This document shows positions 10,662-19,747 of a stretch of 64,000 bases of DNA, piece by piece. The stretch is from Thiomicrospira sp. XS5 (lineage in GTDB: Bacteria > Pseudomonadota > Gammaproteobacteria > Thiomicrospirales > Thiomicrospiraceae). The first letter of the stretch is position 1, and each line of letters opens with the position of its first letter. Location: assembly GCF_001507555.1 (NCBI RefSeq), contig NZ_LQBO01000001.1, positions 1,798,001 through 1,862,000 on the forward strand. The letters are read 5' to 3'. The notes under the pieces are model-generated. The model saw only the letters and a program-made list of their open reading frames with translations, made no database searches and was not told the DNA's origin. The position numbers and the translations under genes are program-made.

Positions 10662-11477
10662 TTAAACTGTACGCGGACGTGACTTCACGTCCAAACGATC
10701 CCGCCACTGATCGCCCAACAGATTCACGCCCAACACCACCAGCATCAACGCGATGCCCGGCGCCCACACCAAATGCGGTGCAACCAGAAGATAACGTGTT
10801 CCCTCTCGAATCATGCTACCCCAGGAAGCATCCGGTGCCTGCACGCCCAACCCCAGGAAAGACAACCCAGCTTCAGAAATGACTGCTCCGGCAATGCCAA
10901 ACGTCGCTTCGACCCCCAAAGGAGCCAGCATCAATGGGATCAAATGTCGGAATAAAATCAAATGCGTCGGTACCGCCATCGCCTTCGCGGCCTGAATATG
11001 CTCACGCTGACGTAAACTCAACGTCTGCGCACGCGCCAAACGCGCATAACCAACCCAACCGACCGTCACCAAGGCAAATACGACATTTTCAATCCCCGGC
11101 CCTAAAATCGCCGCCAGCGCAATGGCCAACAGCAACCCCGGAAAGGCCAAAAACACATCAATTATTTTCAACACCACCTTATCGGTCCAACCGCCGATAT
11201 AGGCACTGTACACACCAATCGTCGTGCCAATCAGTGCCGAAAACACCACCACCGACACCGCGACCAATAAAGAGGTTTGTGCCCCCATCAGCAATCGGTC
11301 CCAAACCGGTCGGCCCAGTTCGTCATACCCCAACCAGCTCTGAGTATCCCCCAACGCCAGGAGTTTATCCAGTTGCACGTTAATGGCGGAATGGCCCACA
11401 GCATAGCCGCCCAGTGCCATCAGAATCCAGGCCAGGACAATGCCATAAGGCAACCACTTAATGATCGGATATTTCAT
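10662..11477 (-). CDS. Peptide ABC transporter permease, DppC/OppC type
   Basis: 271 residues, six hydrophobic helices. The EAA loop reads ARLARAQTLSLRQREHIQAAKAMAV in two blocks near residues 145-170, the contact site for the ATPase, and GLSFLGLGVQAPDASWGSMI is the usual DppC C-terminal signature. It is the last gene of an operon with a DppB-type permease and an L,D-transpeptidase. No ATPase subunits are in the window, so the complete transporter needs proteins encoded elsewhere. A convergent gene ends 22 bp away. Confidence 0.92.
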   Translation of the reverse strand: MKYPIIKWLPYGIVLAWILMALGGYAVGHSAINVQLDKLLALGDTQSWLGYDELGRPVWDRLLMGAQTSLLVAVSVVVFSALIGTTIGVYSAYIGGWTDKVVLKIIDVFLAFPGLLLAIALAAILGPGIENVVFALVTVGWVGYARLARAQTLSLRQREHIQAAKAMAVPTHLILFRHLIPLMLAPLGVEATFGIAGAVISEAGLSFLGLGVQAPDASWGSMIREGTRYLLVAPHLVWAPGIALMLVVLGVNLLGDQWRDRLDVKSRPRTV

Positions 11478-11500
11478 TCAACTTCGCCCTTACTTCATGC

Positions 11501-12424
11501 CTACTTCGCCAACCGAATTCGCGGGTCCAACCAAGCGTAAATGACCTCCGTCAACCCATTGACCGTAATATACGCCACACTGATGATTAAAATGCACGCC
11601 TGTACCACCGGATAGTCGCGGCGTTGAATCGAATCCACCAGCAATTGTCCCAGGCCTGGCCAATCAAACACCACTTCGGTAATCACCGCACCGCCCAGCA
11701 AGGTTCCAAGCTGTAATCCCAGAATCGTCACCACCGGCAGCAACGCATTGCGCAAGGCGTGTTTACCAAAAACCGCTCTTGGCGGCAGCCCTTTTGCCTG
11801 TGCGGTTCGAATAAAATCTTCATGAAACACTTCCAACAGAGAAGCGCGTAACATCCGCGCCAAAATCGCGGCCAAAGCCGTGCCCAAGGTGACCGCCGGT
11901 AAGACCCAAGACCCAGGCTGAGCCGCCCCACTGACCGGCAACCAGGCCAAGCCGATGGCGAAAATCAAAATCAACATCGGACCCAACCAAAAATTCGGAA
12001 TGGAAACCCCCAGCAACGACACCGTCATCGACAGATAATCCGGCCAATCCCCGGCACGGCGAGCGGCCCAGAACCCTAATGGAAAAGCGATTAACGCCGC
12101 AATCAAAAGCGCCATCACCGTGAGTTTTAATGTATAAGGAAAGCGTTCGGCAATCAGACTGGAAACCGGTTGTTGATAAAACAACGAATTGCCGAGATCG
12201 CCGTGCAGTAATCCGCCCATATATTGCAAATACTGCTGCCAAATGGGCAAATCCAGCCCAAGCTGCTTGCGCAACAAAGCTTCATCCGCCGGACTGGCCC
12301 AATCGCCCAGCATCACCGCTACCGGGTCGCCGGGAACCAGATGAATCAATAAAAACACCAACGAGCTGACCACCCAGGTAATCAACATCACCGAACCCAC
12401 CAGACGAACCAAATACTGAATCAT
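11501..12424 (-). CDS. Peptide ABC transporter permease, DppB/OppB type
   Basis: 307 residues with about six helices. HLVPGDPVAVMLGD near residue 28 and the EAA segment FIRTAQAKGLPPRAVFGKHALRN are diagnostic for DppB/OppB. The ATG overlaps the stop of the L,D-transpeptidase gene, and the DppC-type partner starts 23 bp after its stop. An exact CCAGGCCTGG at 11650 encodes WPGLGQ, a position where DppB proteins commonly have FxWPGLG, so here the palindrome coincides with a conserved motif. Confidence 0.92.
   Translation of the reverse strand: MIQYLVRLVGSVMLITWVVSSLVFLLIHLVPGDPVAVMLGDWASPADEALLRKQLGLDLPIWQQYLQYMGGLLHGDLGNSLFYQQPVSSLIAERFPYTLKLTVMALLIAALIAFPLGFWAARRAGDWPDYLSMTVSLLGVSIPNFWLGPMLILIFAIGLAWLPVSGAAQPGSWVLPAVTLGTALAAILARMLRASLLEVFHEDFIRTAQAKGLPPRAVFGKHALRNALLPVVTILGLQLGTLLGGAVITEVVFDWPGLGQLLVDSIQRRDYPVVQACILIISVAYITVNGLTEVIYAWLDPRIRLAK
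11650..11659. repeat. CCAGGCCTGG palindrome inside dppB-type gene
   Basis: Exact 10-mer, read as PGL on the coding strand. Confidence 0.9.
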
Positions 12425-12936
12425 GGCTCGATCACCATCTCCGTGCCCACCGGAATGCGATCAAACAAGTCCAGAATATCGGTGTTTCGCATACGCACAC
12501 AACCGTGAGACAAGGGTTCGCCCATCGGTTCGGAGTCAGGCGTGCCGTGGAGGTAAATATAACGTTGCATGGTGTCCACCTGCCCGAGACGATTAACGCC
12601 TTTTTCCAGCCCCGATAACCACAGAATTCGGGTCAAAATCCAATCGCGCTTCGGGTGCGCTTTGGCCAAGGCATCATTATAGATTTCTCCGGTCGGACGT
12701 CGGCCGACAAATACCGTATTCAATGGCTGGCCTGCGCCAATCTTGGCCCGAATCACATGGCGACCCAACGGCGTTTTACCGGAGTTTTTTTCGGCGCCAA
12801 TACCATTCAAAGCCGTGCTGACCGAATAGGTTTTTACGGACTCAAAAGCACTTTCTTCAGGGAGTAAGGCCAACTGTTGTTTGGAAATGGACAGGTGCAG
12901 AAACAAACGAAACACTCTAGTGGTTCTCAAAAACAC
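12421..12936 (-). CDS. L,D-transpeptidase (YkuD family)
   Basis: 171 residues from a GTG start; a second GTG seven codons in is equally possible. The catalytic signature is complete: HGTPDSEPMGEPLSHGCVRM holds the His and the nucleophile Cys of the SHGCVRM box. These enzymes cross-link peptidoglycan peptides or attach proteins to them, normally in the periplasm. No signal peptide or membrane helix is visible, which is odd for the role. It overlaps the DppB-type gene by four bases, so wall-peptide handling and peptide transport are physically coupled here. Confidence 0.88.
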   Translation of the reverse strand: MFLRTTRVFRLFLHLSISKQQLALLPEESAFESVKTYSVSTALNGIGAEKNSGKTPLGRHVIRAKIGAGQPLNTVFVGRRPTGEIYNDALAKAHPKRDWILTRILWLSGLEKGVNRLGQVDTMQRYIYLHGTPDSEPMGEPLSHGCVRMRNTDILDLFDRIPVGTEMVIEP

Positions 12937-12982
12937 TTATTTTAACGTGTCCGCACTGGGTTTGCTTGGAAAGAAACAAAAT

Positions 12983-12996
12983 GACCAGGCCTGGCC
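12983..12996. repeat. CCAGGCCTGG palindrome, intergenic
   Basis: Exact 10-mer at 12985-12994 between the TetR gene and the L,D-transpeptidase. Flanks are only partly symmetrical (GA..CC), so it is at best a weak hairpin. Confidence 0.85.
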
Positions 12997-13069
12997 AAAA
13001 TGGAAATCGAAATACAAAGGGGGAATAAAGCAGACTTGAGAATAAAGGGACGCTAAATCGATTGAGCCA

Positions 13070-13645
13070 TCAACTTGCCGTGCGCGCCTCTTGCAAGGCT
13101 TGCGGGTCGAAAATGGCGGATTGATAGGAATCCCAAAGCAAGTCGCCTAAATCCAAATCGTCTTCCCAGCCGCGTTGTCGCATACGGAAGGCCGATTTCA
13201 TCATACCTTCCAGCAAAGCGTTAGCCCATTTGGCATTGATTCCTGCCTTCACAACGCCCTGCGCAATCAAGCTATCGAAAAAGGCCGCGAACTTTTCCTC
13301 AAAGAAAGTAAACCGTTCGACCAAATCGTCTGGACGGCCTTTTTGTTCGAACAGATCGAATAAAAAATTATAATCTTCGCCCAACAGGTGGGTATTTTTG
13401 ACCAAATACTCCATCTGCTGAACCGGCTGTTGTGTTTCATTCATGGCATCATCCAACACCTTGGCAATTCGCTCGACAAACTCATCGGTAATCGCCAATA
13501 ATATCGCGTCGCGACCGCAGAAATGGCGATGCAATGTCATGCGGCTGATGCCAGCGTCACGCGCGATGTACTTCAACGGGGCGCCGTAGTCTTCATTCCA
13601 GACAGAGACGGCCGCACAGATGATTTTTTCACGCGTATTTTTCAA
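13070..13645 (-). CDS. TetR/AcrR-family transcriptional regulator
   Basis: 191 residues. The N-terminal helix-turn-helix spans about residues 6-50 (IARDAGISRMTLHRHFCGRDAILLAI), followed by an all-helical ligand domain. The start is a TTG at 13645 with AAGGATG ten bases upstream; no in-frame ATG is better. Its targets may be the neighbouring transport genes on the same strand, but no operator was identified. The role as an efflux or membrane-gene regulator is inference. Confidence 0.85.
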   Translation of the reverse strand: MKNTREKIICAAVSVWNEDYGAPLKYIARDAGISRMTLHRHFCGRDAILLAITDEFVERIAKVLDDAMNETQQPVQQMEYLVKNTHLLGEDYNFLFDLFEQKGRPDDLVERFTFFEEKFAAFFDSLIAQGVVKAGINAKWANALLEGMMKSAFRMRQRGWEDDLDLGDLLWDSYQSAIFDPQALQEARTAS

Positions 13646-13785
13646 AACAACATCCTTATTTTTTACTTAATTCTTAATGAGGGACTGGATTAAAATCGAA
13701 AAGAATGCGCTCACTGATCGACTCAGCTCCCTTCCGAAGCCTAATATGATACACCACCTGTCAAGTCAGCGGGGATTCAAAGCGC

Positions 13786-14382
13786 TTATCTCAGGGCTCG
13801 AATCTGCTTATCCTGCCAGCCCGACAACAGCGTGACGGCCACAAAAGCTCCCAACAAAGCAAAGCCCATATCGGACTGAGTATCCCAAACATATCCTTGT
13901 GTTCCGAGAAAGGCTTCCGCGGCCTGTTCACTCAACAACGCCACCCACCATTCGATCAATTCGTAAAAGGCACTCAACGCCAGCGCAAAACACACCACCA
14001 GGAAATTCAACCAGGCCTGACCATTCACAATGGCCTTTCGCAGCAGAATTTCACGTGCAATCAACGCCGGCACCAGCCCTTGCATGAAATGCCCCAGTTT
14101 GTCGAAGTTATTTCGATCCTGCCCCAATTCCTGCGCCAACCAGTCGAACAAGGGCACTTCCGCATAGGTGTAATGGGCGCCGACAAACAACACCACCATG
14201 TGCGCCAGAATCCACCCATACAACATGGGCGTTAAGCGAAACGATTGATATGTGAGCGCCAACACCAAAGCGCCGATCAAGGACGGCAACGCTTCCAACC
14301 ACCAAATAACGGTATCTTTTGCGCCAATGGCCGACCACAGCATCACGCCGATAAAGACCACCCACCATAAGGTTTTCCGCAT
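13786..14382 (-). CDS. DUF2238 (YjdF-like) membrane protein
   Basis: 198 residues, five to six hydrophobic helices. The stretch AHYTYAEVPLFDW and later ELIEWW and DTQSDM are hallmarks of the DUF2238 family (E. coli YjdF), whose function is not known. AGGAG precedes the ATG. It lies 35 bp after the peptide-binding lipoprotein gene on the same strand, so co-transcription is likely. Confidence 0.85.
   Translation of the reverse strand: MRKTLWWVVFIGVMLWSAIGAKDTVIWWLEALPSLIGALVLALTYQSFRLTPMLYGWILAHMVVLFVGAHYTYAEVPLFDWLAQELGQDRNNFDKLGHFMQGLVPALIAREILLRKAIVNGQAWLNFLVVCFALALSAFYELIEWWVALLSEQAAEAFLGTQGYVWDTQSDMGFALLGAFVAVTLLSGWQDKQIRALR
14011..14020. repeat. Near-match (9/10) of the CCAGGCCTGG palindrome
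   Basis: Reads CCAGGCCTGA inside the DUF2238 gene; encodes QAW on the coding strand. Confidence 0.6.
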
Positions 14383-14417
14383 GACTGAACTCCTAATTTA
14401 GGATACCTCAGCAATCG

Positions 14418-15935
14418 CTAGTCGCTGGTTGTTTTCGTCACATCCAATAAGCCGTCAAAACGACCGTCGGCATACATCCGATAACCGCTGATCGTCGAGC
14501 GCGTCACCGCATACTGATCTTCATACCACAATGGAATGACGGCCAGTGTTTCTTGCAAATGCACTTGCAGCTCGCGATACAACTTTGCCTGTTTGACCAA
14601 GGATTGCGTCTCGCCCGCTTCGCGGATCAAGCGGTCGGCCTCGGCATTACGGTAACGCCCGCGATTGGCACCCTTAGGCGGAATCGCATCGCTGTCGAAC
14701 ACATACTGAAAAATGTCCGGACTTTTCACCCCAACCCACGCCAGACTGTACAGCTGAAAACGGCCCTGTTTAATGTCGTTGTAGAAGGTGCCCCAGTCAT
14801 AGCTTTGCACCTTCAAATGAATCCCGACCTCCCGTAACTGCGACTGATAAATTGTCGCCAAGCGGATTCGGGTTGGATCGGAAGAAGTTTTATAGCTGAA
14901 CTCCAGCATACCATCGGAATTGACCAGGCCTGGGTGTTTTTGCTTCACCGCTTCCACCAACGCTCGCGCTTTATCGGGGCGGTAATCAAAGCCGTGCAAT
15001 CCCGGCACGCCACACCAGTGTTCCGGCACCAACAAACCACCCGCCAAACGGGCATGACCGCTGAAAACACTGTCGATAATCGCTTGGCGATCAATGCCAT
15101 AAGCCAAGGCCTGACGCACATCCAGTTGCGACAACAGCGGGTCTTCAAAATTGAAGCCCACATAGCCGAAACTGGTGCCGCTGTGCCACAACACCTTCAA
15201 ATCCTTGCGCGCATCACAGTAATGCACTAATTCCGGCGATAAATCGTTCTGAATGATGTCCAACTCGCCTTTTCGTAACTTCAACACTCGCACGGTCGCG
15301 TCTTTCACCGGCATAAACACCAATTGCGTGGCGTCCGGCCGTTGCAAAATCAGTTGTTGTTCGGTCATGGACACAAAACGACATGGGCCAGAACCGACCG
15401 GCGACAGTTGAAACGGGTGATCGGCTTCAATCAACGATTTCGGCAAAATACCAATCACCAAACGCCCGACAAACAAAGCATCCGGTCGCGCCAGCTTGAA
15501 ATCAACTTCCGATTCATTCAACACCTCAATGGATTGAATATGCTTGAGGGAACCACGGTGCGGCGAGCCAAATCCTTCATTCAAAACCGAACGGTAAGTG
15601 GCGGCGACGTCTTCAGCCGTCAGTCTTTCGCCGTTATGAAACGGAGGAAAGTCGGTTAAAGTAAAGCGATAATGAGTGGGTGAAAGCGCTTGCCAGCGGG
15701 CCAATTCCGGCACTGGTTCAAACGCTTGGTTGAAATCGATTAATTGACGGTAAATTAATCGGTTCACGCGGCTGGACAACGCGTCAGTGGCTTTGCGAGG
15801 GTCCAGCATGCGCGGTCGGCTAGTGACGCCGACTCGAATGGTTTCCGTTCCCGCTGAAGACGATGAACAGGCCGTTAAAAAAGGCGCACTCGCCGAAACG
15901 GCGGCCCATTGAAACAATTGACGGCGACTAAGCAT
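14418..15935 (-). CDS. Peptide ABC transporter substrate-binding lipoprotein (family 5)
   Basis: 505 residues, SBP_bac_5 family. The N-terminus SRRQLFQWAAVS carries a twin-arginine-like pair and ends in the lipobox LTAC, so the mature protein is probably a membrane-anchored lipoprotein exported by Tat or Sec. It then reads TIRVGVTSRPRMLDPRKATD, the usual start of DppA/OppA-like domains. It is a plausible binding protein for the DppB/DppC permeases about 2 kb further along on the same strand, although a DUF2238 gene, a TetR gene and the transpeptidase gene lie between. Confidence 0.9.
   Translation of the reverse strand: MLSRRQLFQWAAVSASAPFLTACSSSSAGTETIRVGVTSRPRMLDPRKATDALSSRVNRLIYRQLIDFNQAFEPVPELARWQALSPTHYRFTLTDFPPFHNGERLTAEDVAATYRSVLNEGFGSPHRGSLKHIQSIEVLNESEVDFKLARPDALFVGRLVIGILPKSLIEADHPFQLSPVGSGPCRFVSMTEQQLILQRPDATQLVFMPVKDATVRVLKLRKGELDIIQNDLSPELVHYCDARKDLKVLWHSGTSFGYVGFNFEDPLLSQLDVRQALAYGIDRQAIIDSVFSGHARLAGGLLVPEHWCGVPGLHGFDYRPDKARALVEAVKQKHPGLVNSDGMLEFSYKTSSDPTRIRLATIYQSQLREVGIHLKVQSYDWGTFYNDIKQGRFQLYSLAWVGVKSPDIFQYVFDSDAIPPKGANRGRYRNAEADRLIREAGETQSLVKQAKLYRELQVHLQETLAVIPLWYEDQYAVTRSTISGYRMYADGRFDGLLDVTKTTSD
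14924..14933. repeat. CCAGGCCTGG palindrome inside peptide-binding protein gene
   Basis: Exact 10-mer, read as HPGLVN on the coding strand. Confidence 0.9.
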
Positions 15936-15984
15936 TCCGTTGCCAGCCTGTCAAAAACCACGACTTGATCATCATAAAAACCAT

Positions 15985-17373
15985 TTACGGATCAAGCGGG
16001 TCCAACTTCGGCATTTTCTCATCGGTCGGGTTAGACAATACCTGGTCGTATTTCTCAAGCTTATCCGACGTTAAGCTACCGGCGGCGGCTTCCAGCTTCA
16101 AGCGGCTCAACACCACATTGTGCAGGGATTCCGCCAAATTACGTCGCGCCTGGAACATATTGGTTCGAGCCGTCAAGACTTCCAACAGGTTTCTCAAACC
16201 AACTTTATAACCTTCTTCCGCCGCTTCCAAAAAGGCGTCGTTGGACTGTACGGCGGCGCGGTTAGCGGTCACTAACTCTTGACCACGTTGTACATTTCGA
16301 ACCTGAATACGCGCATCGAGGCTCGCCGTTTCACGAGCGTCACGTAAACCGGCCGTTGCGGCTTTGTAGTTAGAGCGCGCTTGTGCGACCTGAGACATGG
16401 TACCACCACCGGAATAAAGCGGCATGCTGGCATAGACCCCGATGGACAGGTTATTACGGTCGGTATATTGAGCATCATATCCAGAAGCGGTATCGCTATA
16501 ACTCATATCGTTATAACCGGCCTGTAAATTGACATTAAACCAGTAACCGGACTTCTGCACTTCGATTTCTTCAGAGGCCACATTCGCGGCTTCTTCTTGT
16601 TGCAGTACCGTCAGGTTATTTTCTTGGGCTCTCATTTCCCAGTCATTGAGATTCAATGTTTGTGACGGCAACTTGGTATTCAATGAAATGACTTTCAATT
16701 CATGAACCTCTTTCCCGGTCAATTTCATCAACTCGTCATAAGCCACATCCAGATTATTCTGGGCGGTAATGCGATCAGATTTTGACAGGTCATAACTGGA
16801 TTTGGCCTGCAACACATCCGTCTTACTGGCCAGCCCCACTTCCGCAGACGCTTTGGCTCTTTCCCACTGGGTTTTATCGGCGGCTTCTTTTGCTTCGGCC
16901 AAGGTTACGTCTTCCTGGGCCAACACCACTTTAAAATACGCATCGGCCACACGCACAATGATGTCCTGCTCGGCAAATTTCATTTGATATTCGGACTGTT
17001 GCAGTTGGTATTTGGCTTGTGAATATTTCGCCCAATTATCGTGCTGATACAGCGACTGCGTCACGTTTAAACCCAATTCCTGAGTGGTGACGTCATAGGC
17101 ATCTTTATTACTATCGTTTTTCACATAACTGCCATCCGCGGTCAATTGCGGCAATAAAGGCGCTCGCGCAATGGAAACGACTTCCTGGTTGGCTTGATAG
17201 GTCGCACGTGCTTGGGCTAGTTTGGCATCGTGCAGTACCGCCATTTGATAAATATCCACCAGGCCTGGCGCGGACCAAGCCGTCGTAGAAGCCATCAAAA
17301 AGGCCGCTGCCAAAGGCTTCAGTAATACGTTTTTTCGCATTTTTCGAGCATGCGGTTCAGATGTTCTTTTCAT
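15985..17373 (-). CDS. tolC: TolC-family outer membrane efflux protein
   Basis: 462 residues from the ATG at 17373, which has GGAG five bases before it; a GTG two codons earlier is less likely. A signal peptide follows (LLKPLAAAFLMASTTAWSA). Two OEP repeats of long coiled-coil helices, with the second ending in NLLEVLTARTNMFQARRNLAESLHN, are typical of TolC trimers of type I secretion and RND efflux. The first codons overlap the end of the CYTH gene by about 17 bases, suggesting translational coupling. No partner pump gene is in the window. Confidence 0.9.
   Translation of the reverse strand: MKRTSEPHARKMRKNVLLKPLAAAFLMASTTAWSAPGLVDIYQMAVLHDAKLAQARATYQANQEVVSIARAPLLPQLTADGSYVKNDSNKDAYDVTTQELGLNVTQSLYQHDNWAKYSQAKYQLQQSEYQMKFAEQDIIVRVADAYFKVVLAQEDVTLAEAKEAADKTQWERAKASAEVGLASKTDVLQAKSSYDLSKSDRITAQNNLDVAYDELMKLTGKEVHELKVISLNTKLPSQTLNLNDWEMRAQENNLTVLQQEEAANVASEEIEVQKSGYWFNVNLQAGYNDMSYSDTASGYDAQYTDRNNLSIGVYASMPLYSGGGTMSQVAQARSNYKAATAGLRDARETASLDARIQVRNVQRGQELVTANRAAVQSNDAFLEAAEEGYKVGLRNLLEVLTARTNMFQARRNLAESLHNVVLSRLKLEAAAGSLTSDKLEKYDQVLSNPTDEKMPKLDPLDP
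17259..17268. repeat. CCAGGCCTGG palindrome inside tolC
   Basis: Exact 10-mer, read as APGLVD; it lies just after the predicted signal-peptide cleavage site. Confidence 0.9.
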
Positions 17374-17857
17374 TATCACTCCAGTTGCAATATGGCCGTT
17401 GGCTTAAACTAATATTGTAATATCGAGGGAGTTCGGTCACTTCTTTCCCGACCCACTCCGGCAGTTCCAAGGCTTCATCTTCCGATGACAGCTCAACTTC
17501 TGCCACAATCAAACCGTTATTATCGCCTAAAAAGCGATCGATTTCCCAAATATGTGACTTAAATGTAACATAATATCGAATTTTTTCAATCACCGGACCG
17601 ACACAAAGTGTCTTGAGCATCTTTTTCGCGTCATCCACATCAATGGGATACTCATATTCGTCACGACTGAGCCCGATTTCCAGACTCTTGATATTGATGT
17701 TCGCTTCCTGCCCTTCCAGACGAATCCGCACCGAACTTTTACTGCCCGCCTGTTGAATATCGTTCAAATAGCCTTGTGCAAAATGCACTTCCTTGTCGGC
17801 TTGCGCCATCCAGGCCTCGCCCTTCACCAAAAACTTACGTTCTATCTCTCTTGCCAT
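17357..17857 (-). CDS. CYTH-domain protein (triphosphate tunnel metalloenzyme)
   Basis: 166 residues. The N-terminus EIERKFLV is the defining ExExK motif of CYTH proteins, and SSVRIRLEGQEANINIKS and a C-terminal VEVELSSEDE supply the further charged strands of the tunnel. Single-domain bacterial members hydrolyse inorganic triphosphate; this one is of the right length. It overlaps tolC on the same strand, an arrangement without obvious functional meaning. Confidence 0.88.
   Translation of the reverse strand: MAREIERKFLVKGEAWMAQADKEVHFAQGYLNDIQQAGSKSSVRIRLEGQEANINIKSLEIGLSRDEYEYPIDVDDAKKMLKTLCVGPVIEKIRYYVTFKSHIWEIDRFLGDNNGLIVAEVELSSEDEALELPEWVGKEVTELPRYYNISLSQRPYCNWSDNEKNI
17810..17819. repeat. 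Near-match (9/10) of the CCAGGCCTGG palindrome
   Basis: Reads CCAGGCCTCG inside the CYTH gene. Confidence 0.5.
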
Positions 17858-17879
17858 GCTGTTTTATTCTGATTCTTTT

Positions 17880-18803
17880 TTAAGCGCTGGGCGCGTTATG
17901 ATGCGTCACTTTCCCTTCGGAAAACACATTAGTGGATAAATAACGATCGCCACGATCACATACAATCGTCACGATGGTCGCATTCTCGGTTTCACGGGCG
18001 ATTTGCAAAGCTGCCGCCATAGCGCCGCCCGAAGACACGCCAGCAAAAATCCCTTCCTGCACGGCCATGGCACGCATGGTCTCTTCCGCCAATGTCTGCG
18101 ACATATCGATTACCCGGTCGATGCGACGGTCATCGTAAATGTCCGGCAAATATTCTTTCGGCCAGCGACGAATCCCCGGAATGGATGAACCTTCAGTCGG
18201 TTGAACACCGACAATTTGTACCGCTTCGGACTGCTCTTTTAAATACATGGACGTGCCCATAATGGTCCCGGTAGTGCCCATGGCGCTGACAAAGTGCGTG
18301 ATTTCGCCACTGGTGCCATGCCAGATTTCCGGGCCGGTGGACTGGTAATGCGCCATTGGGTTGTCCGGGTTCGCAAACTGGTCCAACACAAAGCCCTCGC
18401 CCGACGCTTGCATGTTTTTCGCCAAATCCCGCGCGCCTTCCATGCCGGTTTCTTTCGACACCAGAATCAATTCCGCCCCGTAAGCGGCCATCGAAGCGCG
18501 GCGCTCCATCGACATATTATCCGGCATAATCAATTTCAAGCGGTAGCCCATCAAGGCGGCGGCCATGGCCAGCGCAATGCCGGTATTGCCGCTGGTGGCT
18601 TCAATCAACGTATCGCCGGGCTGAATCTCACCACGTTTTTCCGCCTGGCGGATCATATTGATGGCCGGACGATCCTTGACCGACCCCGCCGGATTATTTC
18701 CTTCCAGCTTCGCCAAAACCACACTGTTGGTGTCCGGATGCACCATGCGCTGCACTCGAACCAAAGGCGTATTGCCCACTGTATCCATTAAGGTCTTATA
18801 CAT
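17880..18803 (-). CDS. cysM: Cysteine synthase B
   Basis: 307 residues from the ATG at 18803, which has GGAAGAA upstream; an earlier in-frame start would add 14 residues with no homology. It makes cysteine from O-acetylserine (and can use thiosulfate to give S-sulfocysteine) with pyridoxal phosphate. The PLP lysine is in GSVKDRP and the phosphate-binding loop in TSGNTG. The substrate-loop and GxTG motifs (SAMGTTGTIMG) are as in CysM. In a sulfur-oxidising host the thiosulfate route would be useful (inference). Confidence 0.92.
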   Translation of the reverse strand: MYKTLMDTVGNTPLVRVQRMVHPDTNSVVLAKLEGNNPAGSVKDRPAINMIRQAEKRGEIQPGDTLIEATSGNTGIALAMAAALMGYRLKLIMPDNMSMERRASMAAYGAELILVSKETGMEGARDLAKNMQASGEGFVLDQFANPDNPMAHYQSTGPEIWHGTSGEITHFVSAMGTTGTIMGTSMYLKEQSEAVQIVGVQPTEGSSIPGIRRWPKEYLPDIYDDRRIDRVIDMSQTLAEETMRAMAVQEGIFAGVSSGGAMAAALQIARETENATIVTIVCDRGDRYLSTNVFSEGKVTHHNAPSA

Positions 18804-18813
18804 TGTTTCTTCC

Positions 18814-19725
18814 TTAAGACAAGCCTTGATAAAGGCCAATCGCAATCAAAACCGGCATCAACACCACCACCGCCACATTGATTCCCAATGCAGGCGTCAA
18901 TTGTATTAAATCCTGAGCGGGTGTGCGCAATTTCTGCCACAAAGGCACCACCAACAGCAGCGACAAAAAGCCGAAGGCGGCTTGATACGGCAACCAGCCG
19001 TCAATAATCAGATACGCCAGCGCCAGATAACTCAGTACCAGAAAGCTTTTAAAGACCCGTAAGCCGCCTTCCCGGCCCAGTCGCATGATGATATTGAAAC
19101 GCCCCAGGCGCCGGTCCGCCGCTTCGTCTGGGAACTGGTTCAACAATAACAGATTATTGACCAACAAAAATGGAATCCACGACACCCAAAATGCCAGCCA
19201 ACTGAATTCACCGGTCAGCACCATAAAACCGCCCACCACCATAAACGGGCCAAACGCCAGGCCTGGCGCAATCAAGCACAACCAAGGGTACCGTGTGATG
19301 CGCGAGGTATAAGTCACAATCAACACTACGCCGAGCAACCCCAGCGGCAAAATCGACCAATCGCGCAAGTACACGAAAAAACCGCCAAGACTGATCACCA
19401 TTCCTAAAAAGAAATACCCGGCCGCCGCCACCGATTCCGCGGCGGCGGGGTTCGCCGGAAGCCCGCCACTGCCGCCACTGAACGGCGTTTTATCGGTCTG
19501 CAAATCCAAACCGGACTCAAAATCCTCGAATTCGTTAAGCAGATTCACGCTCAAATGCGCCGCCAGCGCCGCCACACAAATCAAGAAAAACAACGGCAAA
19601 GACCACTCGAACCCTTCGTAGGTGGCAATGGCCGACACCAACAGCATCATCGCCAGAGTCAGCTGCAAAAACGGCAGGCGCATGGCTTGCAGAACGGTAC
19701 CCGCTTGCTTGAACATGGATGTCAC
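18814..19725 (-). CDS. UbiA-family prenyltransferase
   Basis: 303 residues with about nine hydrophobic helices. Both Asp-rich motifs of the family are visible: NLLNEFEDFESGLD near residue 61 (modified NxxxDxxxD) and NQFPDEAADRRLG near 192. These enzymes attach polyprenyl chains to aromatic rings for quinones or haem O. The DKTPFSGGSGGLP stretch resembles MenA-like branches more than UbiA, but the acceptor is not settled. Start uncertain: GTG at 19725 or ATG at 19716. It is followed within 11 bp by cysM. Confidence 0.85.
   Translation of the reverse strand: MTSMFKQAGTVLQAMRLPFLQLTLAMMLLVSAIATYEGFEWSLPLFFLICVAALAAHLSVNLLNEFEDFESGLDLQTDKTPFSGGSGGLPANPAAAESVAAAGYFFLGMVISLGGFFVYLRDWSILPLGLLGVVLIVTYTSRITRYPWLCLIAPGLAFGPFMVVGGFMVLTGEFSWLAFWVSWIPFLLVNNLLLLNQFPDEAADRRLGRFNIIMRLGREGGLRVFKSFLVLSYLALAYLIIDGWLPYQAAFGFLSLLLVVPLWQKLRTPAQDLIQLTPALGINVAVVVLMPVLIAIGLYQGLS
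19255..19268. repeat. CCAGGCCTGG palindrome, 14-bp form, inside prenyltransferase gene
   Basis: Perfect palindrome CGCCAGGCCTGGCG, read as APGLAF. Confidence 0.9.
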
Positions 19726-19747
19726 GGAACGATTGGCCTCATATTGT

